A stretch of 64,000 nt of DNA, from NCBI RefSeq assembly GCF_029840635.1, contig NZ_JAOCCU010000004.1:1-64000 (forward strand). The letters run 5' to 3'. The stretch's first letter is position 1. Each line of letters begins with the position of its first letter. Source of the stretch: Mitsuaria sp. GD03876 (GTDB lineage Bacteria > Pseudomonadota > Gammaproteobacteria > Burkholderiales > Burkholderiaceae_C). Below the pieces are notes generated by a model. That model saw only the letters and a program-made list of their open reading frames with translations, searched no databases and was not told the origin of the DNA. The position numbers and the translations under genes were made by a program. Below, in pieces: positions 18,728 through 27,598 of this stretch.

Positions 18728-19128
18728 TCAATGCACGACCGGCCCCATTGCCGCGGCAACGCGCCACGCAGACGATCGACGCAGGGCTTCCTTGACAACA
18801 TCGGGATCCGGCTCGAGGTCCTCGCTCAGGTCCACGCTGAACAGGCGACAGTGCAGAGCCTGAGCGCAAATACAGAGGTCGCGCACGAAGCGATCTGAAT
18901 CCTTGACTCTTGCGTCGAGTCTGGCGATCACCTCCAGCTCGCATTCCCCCAGAGTCGAACCTCGACACGGTGACCCAGATCGGTCCCATAGATGCGCCAG
19001 CCGGCGAAGGACATGTTACTGCCCAGTCCTTCGACGAGCATCTCCAACACGTCGGCCTGCTCGGTGAGGGCTACCTTTGCGACGCCCGGCTCCGGGGTGA
19101 AGCAGAGATCGAAATGCCAACGCGACAT
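18728..19128 (-). pseudogene. Small hypothetical gene with a one-base frameshift in a G run
   Basis: The minus strand codes for MSRWHFDLCFTPEPGVAKVA and on to HRVEVRLWG (ATG 19128, GGAG upstream), then hits a stop at 18928. The neighbouring frame continues at once with ECELEVIARLDARVKDSDRF and ends at 18728, giving about 133 residues in total. Adding one G to the five-G run at about 18947-18951 (C run on the plus strand) restores a single frame. A real frameshift, slippage-controlled expression or a sequencing error are all possible. Not recognised. Confidence 0.55.
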
Positions 19129-19243
19129 CAGAACGCTCCGGAGTTTGGCGAGGCGCTTGGATGCGGCGACCAGCACTTCGTCAAGTGCACCTGGACTTGC
19201 AGGACAGCACATGGCTGGGGAATCGCATCACGAAGGTCTCTGT

Positions 19244-19618
19244 TCATAGCCAGCGGCTCCCAAGCACCGCGGCCCAGACCGAGGCGGCCAGCACCAGGGA
19301 GAGCAAGACTGCGGCGCTGCCGAAGTCTTTTGCCCGCTTGGACAGTTCATGGTGGTCGAAGGAGATCCGGTCGATCGCGGCTTCAAGCGCCGAGTTCAGC
19401 AGCTCCACGATGAGCACCAACCAGATCGACGACATCAGCAGCGCCCGCTCAACGCCGTTGCTCCCCAGCCAGATCGCAAGTGGCATCAGCACGATCGCAG
19501 CCGCCACCTCCTGTCTGAAGGCGGACTCGCCAGCAAACGCAGCTCGAAGGCCCTGCAGCGAGTACCCAAACGCATGTACGAGCCGATCGAGGCCCGTCCG
19601 ACCCTTGTGGGGATTCAC
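19244..19618 (-). CDS. dgkA: Diacylglycerol kinase DgkA
   Basis: 124 residues, full length for the prokaryotic integral-membrane kinase. It has three hydrophobic helices, the active-site region FRQEVAAAI, and the signature helix LVLIVELLNSALEAAIDRIS. DgkA phosphorylates diacylglycerol, or undecaprenol in related proteins, in the inner membrane, recycling lipid released by envelope glycan synthesis. Its GTG start overlaps the stop of motA (19615-19618), so it is translated from the same message. DgkA is often grouped with lipid-modifying glycosyltransferases, as here. Confidence 0.88.
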   Translation of the reverse strand: MNPHKGRTGLDRLVHAFGYSLQGLRAAFAGESAFRQEVAAAIVLMPLAIWLGSNGVERALLMSSIWLVLIVELLNSALEAAIDRISFDHHELSKRAKDFGSAAVLLSLVLAASVWAAVLGSRWL

Positions 19619-20475
19619 CGCTTGCCTTTCACGTGACCTTCGAGTTCCGCGAACGACGGACGCTCGGTCGAATAGAGCACCTTGCGCCCGAACTCGATGG
19701 CCACTTGCGGCGCGTAACCCTGCATGGAAGCCAGGAGCGTGGTCTTGATGCACTGAAGTTCCTTGCCGGCCTCGTCCACCTTGGATTCGAGCGCGCCGGC
19801 CAGCGGCTCAGCGAAAGCGTAGGCCAGCAAGATCCCGAGGAAAGTACCGACCAGCGCCGAGCCGATCATCCCGCCCAGCACCGCCGGCGGCTGACCGACC
19901 GAGCCCATGGTGTTCACCACGCCCAGCACAGCGGCGACGATGCCGAAGGCCGGCAGCCCGCCCGCCAGGCGCTGCACCGCGATCACGGCGAGAAAGGCCT
20001 CGTGATGATGCGTGTCGATCTCAGCGTCCATCAGGGACTCGATCTCGTGCGCGTTCAGGTTGCCCGAGACCATCATCCGAAGATAGTCGGTGATGAACTC
20101 CGTGACATGGTGGTCATTGCCCACCGTGGGGTATTTCTGGAACAGCGGCGAGCTTTGCGGATCCTCGACGTCCTTCTCGATGGACATCAGGCCTTCCTTG
20201 CGGGCCTTCTGCAGGATGTCGTACATGAGCGCCAGCAGCTCCATGTAGCGCGCCTTGGTGTACTTGCTTCCCTTGAAGCAGGCCGCGAGACCCTTCACCG
20301 TCGCCTTCATGACCTTGGGAGGATTGGTCGCCAACATGGCGCCGATCGCCGCACCGAAGATGGTGGTCATCTCGAAAGGCAAGGCTTTGAGCACGACACC
20401 GATATTCCCCCCGTGCGCGATGAACACGCCGAAGATGCAAGCCAAGGCGAGCACCCACCCGATGGCTATGAACAT
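19615..20475 (-). CDS. motA: Flagellar stator protein MotA (lone copy)
   Basis: 286 residues, full length for MotA: N-terminal helices MFIAIGWVLALACIFGVFIA and an FGAAIGAMLATNP helix, a large cytoplasmic loop with KYTKARYMELLALMYD and the LMDAEIDTHH region, and the C-terminal helix pair PAFGIVAAVLGVVNTMGSV and GTFLGILLAYAF. MotA forms the inner-membrane proton-channel stator with MotB, but no motB or other flagellar operon gene is adjacent; the next gene downstream is dgkA. As an isolated copy on an island it may act on the host stator or have another use. Confidence 0.88.
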   Translation of the reverse strand: MFIAIGWVLALACIFGVFIAHGGNIGVVLKALPFEMTTIFGAAIGAMLATNPPKVMKATVKGLAACFKGSKYTKARYMELLALMYDILQKARKEGLMSIEKDVEDPQSSPLFQKYPTVGNDHHVTEFITDYLRMMVSGNLNAHEIESLMDAEIDTHHHEAFLAVIAVQRLAGGLPAFGIVAAVLGVVNTMGSVGQPPAVLGGMIGSALVGTFLGILLAYAFAEPLAGALESKVDEAGKELQCIKTTLLASMQGYAPQVAIEFGRKVLYSTERPSFAELEGHVKGKR

Positions 20476-20624
20476 TGATCAATCTCCAAAAATTGATGTG
20501 CCGCGCGTCGACGTTTTCGCCGTGACGGCCGCGGCGCAGAGGCCGCGACCAAAAGGCGCGGCGAGTTGATGAGGTGTCACGCCGGCTTCGCGTGCGCGCG
20601 CCGCGTTGGGCAGCGTCCCGCGAT

Positions 20625-22145
20625 TCATCCGGCCGGCCCTGCGCGGACCAGCAGGACATAACCATCGGCATCGAAGAGCACATGCAGCTGGGAGCGGCGG
20701 CCCTCGGACAGGGAGCGCCAGGACTTCTCGGTGGTCACCAGGAACTCGTGCTCGTGAAGCGGACCGAGCTTCGGATCCCGGCGAAGCCAAAGGTCAAGCT
20801 CTTCGTCCTTGACCACGTCGTGCGCCTTGCCGCCCGTGTAGAAACTGGCGGAGTACGGAAGTGCATTGAGGAACGTCACTTCCGAAGCCTTGTGGCCGCC
20901 AGACAGCAGCGGAAGCAGCACGCCGGATGCCGATCGGATGGCGCCCATCGACCCTTGGCTCGAAAGCAGCGCAGCGGCTGCGCCGGTCAGGATGACGAGT
21001 CCGGTCGCGACGAGCCCGTGAACGACGCGCTGCCTCGGATCTCGCGCAAGCCAGCGCCCGGCAAGGATCGCCAACGCAGGCGCGGCCGGAAGCACGTACG
21101 TCCAGAGGATGTTCCTCGAGGCCGAGAACAGCAGCGCTGGGGTCAGCGCCCATGCGACGAGTAGCGCCGTGTCCGGGGATCTCTCCGATCGCGTGTCGGC
21201 GGCGACCCGCCTCGCGGCCCGGCGCCTGCCGATCAGCAGCCAGGGCAGGAGCAGGCTCCACGGCAAGAATCCCACCGCCAGGTATGCCCAGACGATTCCC
21301 CTGGTCTGCTCGTGAGCGGTGCCATAGAGGTCGCCGGTCCATCCCGGCTGCGTGAACCGGCTCCAGTGCTCACCGACGAGGAAGTATTCCAAGAATCCGG
21401 GACTGCGAAGCTCCGCCAGCGCGTACCAAGGTCCCGCAATGCCCAAGACCAGGAGCCCACCCTTCATCCAGGGCAGCGACCTCACGTCTCTGAAGGCGCC
21501 GCGACAACTCAGGGCATGCACCCCAACTGGGAACAAGGACAAAACAAGCGCCACCGGACCCTTCGCCAGCAGCCCCAAGGCAAGCCCAACAAAGAAACCC
21601 AAGGCGCCGAGACGCACCCTGGTCAAGTTGGTCCCGGAAATGGCCCACCAGAAGCCGCCGATGCTGAGCGTTACAGCGACCGTCAGAGCCATGTCGGTCA
21701 TCACCGCGCCGGCACTGACAAAGAACACCGCGCTTCCCCACAACACGGCGACGCCAAGAATGGCCTCGCGGGAACTGGAGTCGCGCAACCATCTCCAGAC
21801 GATCAGCGTGACCATCATGGCGAGCACCAGCATGGGCAGGCGAGCACCCCACTCGTTGGCACCGAGCGCCAGTTGACCGAGTGCGGAGAACCAGGTCGAC
21901 AACGGCGGCTTGCCCCAGAAGACGACATCCCCTGGCAGATGAAGATTGATCCAGTCGCCGCCCGACATCATGATTCGCGCAATCTCCGCGTACCGGGCTT
22001 CGGTGTTGTCCGAGAGCGGGTAGCTTCCCAGCGTCAGCAGGCGAAGGCCGATGCAGAGCACCACCAAGACGACCACCCAGAACGTGGTCGATATCGCTCT
22101 GGGAGGGGTGTGGGCAGCTTCGAGTACTTCCAAGGCTTGGCTCAC
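20625..22145 (-). CDS. ArnT-like/PMT-family lipid glycosyltransferase
   Basis: About 507 residues with some 12 hydrophobic helices. The first periplasmic loop has SDNTEARYAEIARIMM and WGKPPLSTW, the GT83 (ArnT/PMT) active-site signature in which the Asp-x-Thr-Glu-Ala-Arg-Tyr element contributes the catalytic acid. Such enzymes move a sugar from undecaprenyl phosphate to lipid A or other acceptors on the periplasmic face. The gene follows an ArnC/GtrB-like gene with a GTGA overlap (GTG 22145), suggesting that the two supply and transfer the same sugar. The frame extends to a GTG at 22169, but the overlap start is preferred. The sugar cannot be told. Confidence 0.8.
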   Translation of the reverse strand: MSQALEVLEAAHTPPRAISTTFWVVVLVVLCIGLRLLTLGSYPLSDNTEARYAEIARIMMSGGDWINLHLPGDVVFWGKPPLSTWFSALGQLALGANEWGARLPMLVLAMMVTLIVWRWLRDSSSREAILGVAVLWGSAVFFVSAGAVMTDMALTVAVTLSIGGFWWAISGTNLTRVRLGALGFFVGLALGLLAKGPVALVLSLFPVGVHALSCRGAFRDVRSLPWMKGGLLVLGIAGPWYALAELRSPGFLEYFLVGEHWSRFTQPGWTGDLYGTAHEQTRGIVWAYLAVGFLPWSLLLPWLLIGRRRAARRVAADTRSERSPDTALLVAWALTPALLFSASRNILWTYVLPAAPALAILAGRWLARDPRQRVVHGLVATGLVILTGAAAALLSSQGSMGAIRSASGVLLPLLSGGHKASEVTFLNALPYSASFYTGGKAHDVVKDEELDLWLRRDPKLGPLHEHEFLVTTEKSWRSLSEGRRSQLHVLFDADGYVLLVRAGPAG

Positions 22146-23176
22146 CACGGCCTGGCTCCGGCGACCCACAGGGGTGGGGATGAGACCGCAGGACGGAACT
22201 CCTCGATCAGGTACAGCGGCCTGGCTTTGGACTCGATGAAAAGGCGGCTCACGTATTCACCGAGGATTCCGATGGCCATCAGCTGAAGGCCGCCGAGGAT
22301 CAGGATGCTGATGATCAGAGTCGGAAGCCCATGTATCGGCTCGCCGAACAGCGCCGTCTTCGCAAGGAAGTACACCGCGTAGACGAAGGACGCTACCGCG
22401 CAGGTCAGGCCCACGTAGGTGGCCATCTTCAACGGTACCGTCGAGAATCCGACAATCCCCTCCACCGCAAAGCGCCAGAGCTTTCGGAACCCCCATTTGG
22501 TGTGGCCTTGGTTTCGCGCGTCTCGGTCATAGTCGATCGTGACAACCTTGAATCCGACCCATGCGAACAAGCCCTTCATGAAGCGGTTGCGCTCCGGGAG
22601 CCGATTGATGGCGTCCACGACGCGTCGGCTCAGCAGACGAAAGTCCCCCACGTCGGGCGGCATGGCGGTGTCCGACAGCATGTTGAAGACGCGGTAGAAG
22701 GCGTACGCCGAGAACGTCTTGAGCCAGCTTTCTCCTGCGCGCGATCTCCGTCTCATGGTGACGACGTCGGCACCTTCCTCCCAAGTGCGAATCATCTCGG
22801 GGATCAACGCAGGCGGATCTTGGAGGTCGGCATCGATCAGGATCACGGCTTCGCCGCGCGCCAGGTGAAGCCCGGCGGTCATCGCCGCCTCCTTGCCGAA
22901 GTTTCGGCTGAAGGAGGCGACACCCACGCGGGGATCTAGCGCACGAAGCGCGTTCAATGCGTCGCGCGTCCCGTCGGTACTGCCGTCGTCGATGTACAAG
23001 ATCTCCACGCGGCGATCCAGAGACAGCAGCGCGGAGCTCAGTCGCTCGTGGAACGTCCTCAGGCTGGCCGCTTCATTGAAGACCGGCACAACCACAGAAA
23101 TTGCACCAGCCATCTGACGAATCGGCGCAGCAGGAACAAGTTGGAGGGGCGCCGGCGACCAGGCAGCGTTGAACAT
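22142..23176 (-). CDS. Polyprenyl-phosphate glycosyltransferase (ArnC/GtrB-like, GT2)
   Basis: 344 residues. A GT-A domain has ISVVVPVFNEAASL, the metal-binding DADLQDPP and a DVGDFRLLSRR segment. Two C-terminal hydrophobic helices follow (YVGLTCAVASFVYAVYF and LIISILILGGLQLMAIGILG). This is the GtrB/ArnC/DPMS plan: transfer of a nucleotide sugar to undecaprenyl phosphate at the inner membrane, feeding a PMT-type transferase such as its downstream neighbour. The ATG at 23176 lies 1 bp past the stop of the Sel1 gene, indicating coupling. A 13-residue longer start is less likely. Confidence 0.85.
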   Translation of the reverse strand: MFNAAWSPAPLQLVPAAPIRQMAGAISVVVPVFNEAASLRTFHERLSSALLSLDRRVEILYIDDGSTDGTRDALNALRALDPRVGVASFSRNFGKEAAMTAGLHLARGEAVILIDADLQDPPALIPEMIRTWEEGADVVTMRRRSRAGESWLKTFSAYAFYRVFNMLSDTAMPPDVGDFRLLSRRVVDAINRLPERNRFMKGLFAWVGFKVVTIDYDRDARNQGHTKWGFRKLWRFAVEGIVGFSTVPLKMATYVGLTCAVASFVYAVYFLAKTALFGEPIHGLPTLIISILILGGLQLMAIGILGEYVSRLFIESKARPLYLIEEFRPAVSSPPLWVAGARPW

Positions 23177-23177
23177 C

Positions 23178-24752
23178 TCAGCCAAGCTCCTCTTCCTCGT
23201 GTCCCATGGCAGCATCCAGCTGCAACTTCACTTGGCGCGCCCATCGAGGTCCACCGCGCATGGCATCCAGCGCGTCAGAGCTCGCCTTCGCGAAGTAGAG
23301 AGACTCGGACAGCCCGTGGTTGTCCAACGCTTGCTTCAACCGGGCCGCGCGATGCCGTAGCTCCACATCACGGGGTCCTGAGCCCTGAACGCCGCCATCA
23401 GCCAGGTAGCCGGCGCTGCGCTTCAGTGTCTGCAGGGTCGATGAGGAGAGCGCAGGGATAGCCCGCGGCGAAGACAGTCGTGCATGCTGGATAAACGGGT
23501 TCTTCCCCACCACCAAGCCCCAAGGCCGAAGTCCTTCGACGATGTCCACCGTCATGGCCTCCAGCTTGGTCAGCCCAAAGTCCCTTGCTACCCTCAACCG
23601 CGCGGCCAAGGCGCCGTTGGTCTTGGCCACTTCGAAGATGCCGCGTGCCGCGTCGGCCTCGCACCCTTGAACAGGGAGGATAAAAGTGCGGATCAGCGCC
23701 TGGGCTTGGAAGTCTTGAGACTGCGAGGCCAGATACAACCAGTGCATCCCCTGTTCCGCATCGCGTAGCGATGCAGCGGCGCGCAGGATGGTCGCGCCCA
23801 GCCGGCGCTGCGCGGAAACGTCCCCGCTCGCAGCAGCCTTCTCCAAGAAGAATCGCGCCATCGGAGGATTTGCCACGGAGCTATGGTTGTTGGCATGCAG
23901 CTCATAGAGGCGTGTCCACGCTTCGCCGTAGCCTGCATCGGCTGCCCGCATGAGCAGTGCGGAAGCCTTGCGTCTGTTCGGCGCCTGCACCAGCATGTCC
24001 CAGCCAATCGATCCGACGTTGTTGCCGCTCAGCGCCTGGCCCAGCAGCAACGCCGCAGCGCAGTTCCCTCGATCCACGCAGTCATCCAGCAGTACCTCGA
24101 TGGCCTTGGTATCGACCGTGATTCGCACATCGGGGATCGACTTGGCGAAGCTGATCGCGGCGTACACCTGATCGGCAAGGGTGGAGTTGGACAACTGCCC
24201 GAGGACCAGGCTCACTGCGAGGGCTCGCAGCAGAAGGCGAGGCTCTTTCCTCATGAGGGCCCGCTCCATCACCAGCGCGATCAGTTCCGGCCAACCAATC
24301 TTTGGCACGCCCAGCAGGGCCTTCACGCGCAGCACCGCGGCGTCGTCTGAGTCAACCGCGGAGGCGGGTAGCGTCAGCGCCTCCTTTGCGCCGTCTTGAC
24401 CAGACCTCTCGGCAAGCCGAAGCCAGCCTACCGCCTCGCTTTGATCCACCTGCGTGAGCAGATTCCAGATCGCGACCCGGAGCTGCGCTTCTCCGCTGCC
24501 AAAGCGAGCAGCCCGCTCAAGCGTGGAGACACGTCCGTGTACGGCGATCTCATGCAGGTCGAGCGCCTCAACGATCAGCCGCTGAGCTTCGTCCTCCCTG
24601 AGGGTCTCGACCTGACTCAAGTACTCGAGTCCGAGCGGCACGTGCCGCGGGAATCCCTTCATCCCTTCGAGGTACAAGCGCCCGGCCTCGAAGCAGGCCG
24701 CAGCGTCTCCTCGCCTTGCCCTGGAAATCAGTTGAATGTCTTGTCTTCTCAT
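23178..24752 (-). CDS. Sel1-repeat-like protein
   Basis: 524 residues from the ATG at 24752 (GAAAGG upstream). The chain is a helical solenoid: repeated Ala/Gly-rich helix pairs such as RGDAAACFEAGRLYLEGMKG, RAADAGYGEAWTRLYELH and AAASGDVSAQRRLGATILRA match Sel1/TPR repeats, most visible at residues 10-60 and 270-370. There is no signal peptide. Such proteins are scaffolds or adaptors. It leads into the two glycosyltransferase genes with a one-base gap, so it is likely part of that operon; its role there is unknown. Confidence 0.65.
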   Translation of the reverse strand: MRRQDIQLISRARRGDAAACFEAGRLYLEGMKGFPRHVPLGLEYLSQVETLREDEAQRLIVEALDLHEIAVHGRVSTLERAARFGSGEAQLRVAIWNLLTQVDQSEAVGWLRLAERSGQDGAKEALTLPASAVDSDDAAVLRVKALLGVPKIGWPELIALVMERALMRKEPRLLLRALAVSLVLGQLSNSTLADQVYAAISFAKSIPDVRITVDTKAIEVLLDDCVDRGNCAAALLLGQALSGNNVGSIGWDMLVQAPNRRKASALLMRAADAGYGEAWTRLYELHANNHSSVANPPMARFFLEKAAASGDVSAQRRLGATILRAAASLRDAEQGMHWLYLASQSQDFQAQALIRTFILPVQGCEADAARGIFEVAKTNGALAARLRVARDFGLTKLEAMTVDIVEGLRPWGLVVGKNPFIQHARLSSPRAIPALSSSTLQTLKRSAGYLADGGVQGSGPRDVELRHRAARLKQALDNHGLSESLYFAKASSDALDAMRGGPRWARQVKLQLDAAMGHEEEELG

Positions 24753-25130
24753 CGAGCGCCTTTCTTCGTACTGGCGCCTTTGCTGAGCATCTTCGGGACA
24801 CTCGCGTCGCCGGTACATCGCGAGCAGACGAGAGACTAGAGACCAGGCATTGACCAACAACTGACGGCCTGATTACCGGTTCGTCAGCTTCAACGTCGAT
24901 GGCGTTGGTCAGTCTGGGACGTGTCGAACATGTGACCTCGCATCAGAAATTTCCTGCTGCTTCGGCTGTGTCCTGAGCGACACGTCTCACGACCGTTTGG
25001 ACCACCGTGCGCGAGTACGCCCCCGCTCAATCGGTAGAACTCGTGGATTTCCCTTGCTCTTCTCCCTAGCCTGCGTCGTGCTTGAGGCGAATCGCGTCTC
25101 TATGCATCGACCATCGAATAGGAGAAGTTC
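24753..25130. other. Intergenic region between divergent Sel1 and porin genes
   Basis: About 380 bp with no supported gene. It must contain the promoters of the left-hand operon and of the porin. A 9-bp perfect inverted repeat lies within it. Confidence 0.4.
24918..24986. repeat. Widely spaced 9-bp inverted repeat in a divergent promoter region
   Basis: GACGTGTCG at 24918-24926 is matched by CGACACGTC at 24978-24986, with 51 bp between the arms. It could serve a regulator that loops the DNA or could be chance. Confidence 0.35.
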
Positions 25131-26174
25131 ATGAATAAGCCAGTCCTCTTGGCATTGGCATGCAGCGCGCTTGCCGGCTCGGCCTTCGCGCAAACCTCGT
25201 CCGTCACGCTGTTCGGCGTCGCTGACGTTGCCGTGCGCCAGGTGAAGAACGGCAACGCGGGTACGGTCAAGGGCGTGACGTCCGGTGGGAACACAACCAG
25301 CCGGCTGGGCGTTCGTGGCGTTGAAGAACTGGGCGGCGGACTGTCGGCTGGCTTCCACCTGGAATCGGGCATCGATCTGGACACCGGCACCTCCAACGCC
25401 AGCAAGTACTGGAACCGCCGTTCGACGATCAGCCTGATGGGTGATTTCGGTGAGGTTCGCCTAGGCCGGGACACCACCCCGACCTACAACAACACGCTCA
25501 ACGATGAATTTGGCATCGTGGGTGTTGGATCTCGCGGCATCTTTGTTTATGGCAGCGGCGCGAACCTGGGCAGTGGTGCAACCACGATCCAGCGTACGGA
25601 CAACGGCGTGAGCTACTTCCTGCCGAAGAACCTGGGTGGCGTCTACGGTCAGTTCCATGTCGCCGCAGGCGAAGGCACCGTGGGCAACAAGTACTACGGC
25701 GGCCGGATCGGCTACGAAGACAAGAGCTTCCTGGTCGGCGGTGCCTACGGCACGACGGATGTCGGCGCCAACCTGTCCAAGTTCAAGAACTACAACCTGC
25801 TGTTCAACTACAAGTCGCCGTGGGGCGTGTTGCACACCCTGGTTGACGTGAAGAAGTGGGGCGAACGCAAGTCGACCGAAATCTCGGTGGGCGCGACCAT
25901 TCCGGTGACCGTCGGTCAGATCCGCGTGGGCTACACCAACGCCAACCGCTCCGGCGGCGCGGTTGGTTCCGGCTTCGCCGATGGCGACGACAGCACCCGC
26001 CTGGCGCTGGGCTACGTCTACGACTTCTCGAAGCGCACGGCGCTCTACGGCACCGTGGCTCGCGTGACCAACAAGGGCGCCGCTCGCAGCTCCGTGCTGT
26101 ACACGACGCCGGCGGGCATGCTGGGCGGCCAGAACTCCTCCGGCGCGGAAGTGGGGGTGCGCCACAGCTTCTAA
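25131..26174 (+). CDS. Gram-negative general porin (Porin_4 type)
   Basis: 347 residues. The Sec signal peptide ends in SAFAQ and the mature protein starts SSVTLFGVADVAVR, the standard opening of betaproteobacterial trimeric porins. The motifs SRLGVRGVEELGGGLSAGFH and NRRSTISLMGDFGEVRLGRD and the C-terminal GVRHSF with terminal Phe confirm it. It forms a 16-strand outer-membrane barrel for small solutes. AGGAG precedes the ATG at 25131. A strong intrinsic terminator follows directly, so it is a single-gene unit. Similar porins accompany metal-resistance clusters in Cupriavidus. Confidence 0.93.
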   Translation: MNKPVLLALACSALAGSAFAQTSSVTLFGVADVAVRQVKNGNAGTVKGVTSGGNTTSRLGVRGVEELGGGLSAGFHLESGIDLDTGTSNASKYWNRRSTISLMGDFGEVRLGRDTTPTYNNTLNDEFGIVGVGSRGIFVYGSGANLGSGATTIQRTDNGVSYFLPKNLGGVYGQFHVAAGEGTVGNKYYGGRIGYEDKSFLVGGAYGTTDVGANLSKFKNYNLLFNYKSPWGVLHTLVDVKKWGERKSTEISVGATIPVTVGQIRVGYTNANRSGGAVGSGFADGDDSTRLALGYVYDFSKRTALYGTVARVTNKGAARSSVLYTTPAGMLGGQNSSGAEVGVRHSF

Positions 26175-26202
26175 GGCTAGGCTTTCTGCAAGGTAAAGGC
26201 GA

Positions 26203-26231
26203 AGGGGATGCGCATCGCGCATCCCCTTTTC
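26203..26231 (+). terminator. Intrinsic terminator of the porin gene
   Basis: AGGGGATGCGC, three-base loop, GCGCATCCCCT, then TTTTCTTT. A strong GC stem with a T tract, 30 bp after the porin stop. Confidence 0.85.
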
Positions 26232-26280
26232 TTTGGGCCTACCATTTGGCTTTCGGAAGCAAACACCGATCGGAGGGCTG

Positions 26281-26475
26281 ATGGACGAGGGCTGGGTTTC
26301 GAACCTCGAGGTCGACTGCAACGAGTCCGGGCGTTTCGTGGCCGTGCTGGTGCTCACCCCGCCGCCCGAACTAGGGCCGCCTATTCGCGTGCCGATCGAG
26401 GGGGAATACGACCGCCCGGAGCTTGCCGAAGATGCGGCGCTCGACGCCCTCGCCGCGATGACTCGAGGCGATTGA
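26281..26475 (+). CDS. Small acidic hypothetical protein, paralogue of 54632-54793
   Basis: 64 residues, acidic. GGAGG lies 5 bp before the ATG. The first part, WVSNLEVDCNESGRFVAVLV, matches the small protein at 54632 (WADVEVDCVGQDLYRAVLVL), so the window holds two members of one tiny family. No motif of known function. Confidence 0.55.
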   Translation: MDEGWVSNLEVDCNESGRFVAVLVLTPPPELGPPIRVPIEGEYDRPELAEDAALDALAAMTRGD

Positions 26476-26520
26476 ACCGGCCGCGACGAACCCACAGGTC
26501 AGTCGCGAACTGATCAGTGA

Positions 26521-26991
26521 TCAGCCACGCCTCGTGGGCGACGCAGCATTTGGCAGCGCAGCTGCCTGTTTGAACTCCGTGGCCTCATCATCCAGCGATG
26601 CCATCGCCAGGGTGTACAGAATCGTGTTGCGAGCGAACTCAGCCTGCTCGCGCTCGACCTCTACGGTGTTGCCATCGATGCTGTCTTGCAACGGCTGTCT
26701 GTAGCCTGCGAACGCCAGCGTGCTCGAGGGTATGAGCGGCACTTCCCGAGCCACGCTCGTTTCCTTGCCATCCTGGTCGGTCAGTTCCTCGGCCTGGCTT
26801 GAGGCCTTCAGGACGTCTGCAAACGAGATGTCGCGCGCCTTGTAGTTGGGCGTGTCAGCGTTGGCGATATTGCTCGCCAGCATGGCTTGGCGCTTACCGC
26901 GAAATACCAGCGCCTGCGCCCGCCACTCATCTGAATCCTGCGCCTGCTTCGCCGTGGCGGCGCCGAACCTCGTGTCTTTGATCCCATCCAT
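26521..26991 (-). CDS. flgB: FlgB-like flagellar rod protein (lone copy)
   Basis: 156 residues, slightly longer than typical FlgB. The N-terminal rod signature RQAMLASNIANADTPNYKAR and DISFADVLKA is intact, and the C-terminal part has NTVEVEREQAEFARNTILYT, the coiled-coil segment of rod proteins. FlgB is the proximal rod subunit, normally encoded with flgC and others, none of which is nearby. The ATG at 26991 is chosen over a TTG at 27003. It lies 45 bp downstream of czcE on the same strand. As with motA, this looks like an isolated flagellar gene carried by a metal-resistance element. Confidence 0.82.
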   Translation of the reverse strand: MDGIKDTRFGAATAKQAQDSDEWRAQALVFRGKRQAMLASNIANADTPNYKARDISFADVLKASSQAEELTDQDGKETSVAREVPLIPSSTLAFAGYRQPLQDSIDGNTVEVEREQAEFARNTILYTLAMASLDDEATEFKQAAALPNAASPTRRG

Positions 26992-27036
26992 GGCATCCCC
27001 CAAAAAGGCGAAGCCGCTGGTGCGGCTTCGTGGGTT

Positions 27037-27381
27037 TCAGGCTCGTTCGCCTTCGTTCTTGTCGACGTAGACCTTGAACGGCTTGCTCGAGAACCCCGCC
27101 GGAGCGATCTTGGACAGGTCTACCGCGCGGTGCCCGACGACGTCGAACTTCCAGGCGAAGGTCTTTCCGCCTTGGCGGAACTGCACGGTCTGGCCGCATT
27201 CGATGTTGATGGCCTTGCGCGAATCGAGGTCGACGACGAAATCGGTCTTCTGACCTGCGAACGGCACGCCGTAGATGGAATTTCCGTTCATCAGACGCTC
27301 GGTCGTCTGTGCTGCGACCGGCGCGTTCAGGCCGGCGAACAGGCTGGCAGCGACAGCGATCATGGCAACGGTTCGGTTCAT
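27037..27381 (-). CDS. czcE: CzcE-family periplasmic metal-binding protein
   Basis: 114 residues. A signal peptide ends in PVAAQ. The mature part has NIECGQTVQFRQGGKTFAWK and DVVGHRAVDLSKIAPAG, the CzcE fold signature, in which F-A-W-K-F precedes the hydrophobic core. CzcE from Cupriavidus metallidurans binds copper in the periplasm and modulates czc signalling. A GGAG ribosome binding site precedes the ATG. The rest of a czc cluster (czcCBA, czcRS) is not found beside it; instead a truncated gene and a Tn3-family transposase lie upstream. Confidence 0.82.
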   Translation of the reverse strand: MNRTVAMIAVAASLFAGLNAPVAAQTTERLMNGNSIYGVPFAGQKTDFVVDLDSRKAINIECGQTVQFRQGGKTFAWKFDVVGHRAVDLSKIAPAGFSSKPFKVYVDKNEGERA

Positions 27382-27598
27382 ACAGATCTCCTTGTTCCGG
27401 TGGAGCCGTGCTCAACAAGAGCACCTACCGCATCCACCATGAACAGCACTTTAGAAATCTGTCGCTTTCAACGGACCTGTCGTAGTGATGACAAGTTTGT
27501 TAGCTCGCGCCCGCGGTGCGCCGCCGTTCTCCGTCCTTGGGACCAGACGCTGCGAGATGAGGACATCCAGCGCAGAATGAAGCGACGGAGGTGCCAAG

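Noticed and set aside
20625-23176. A complete arn (lipid A aminoarabinose) operon
   Set aside because: Only ArnC-like and ArnT-like genes are present; arnA, arnB and arnD are absent, so the sugar cannot be assumed.
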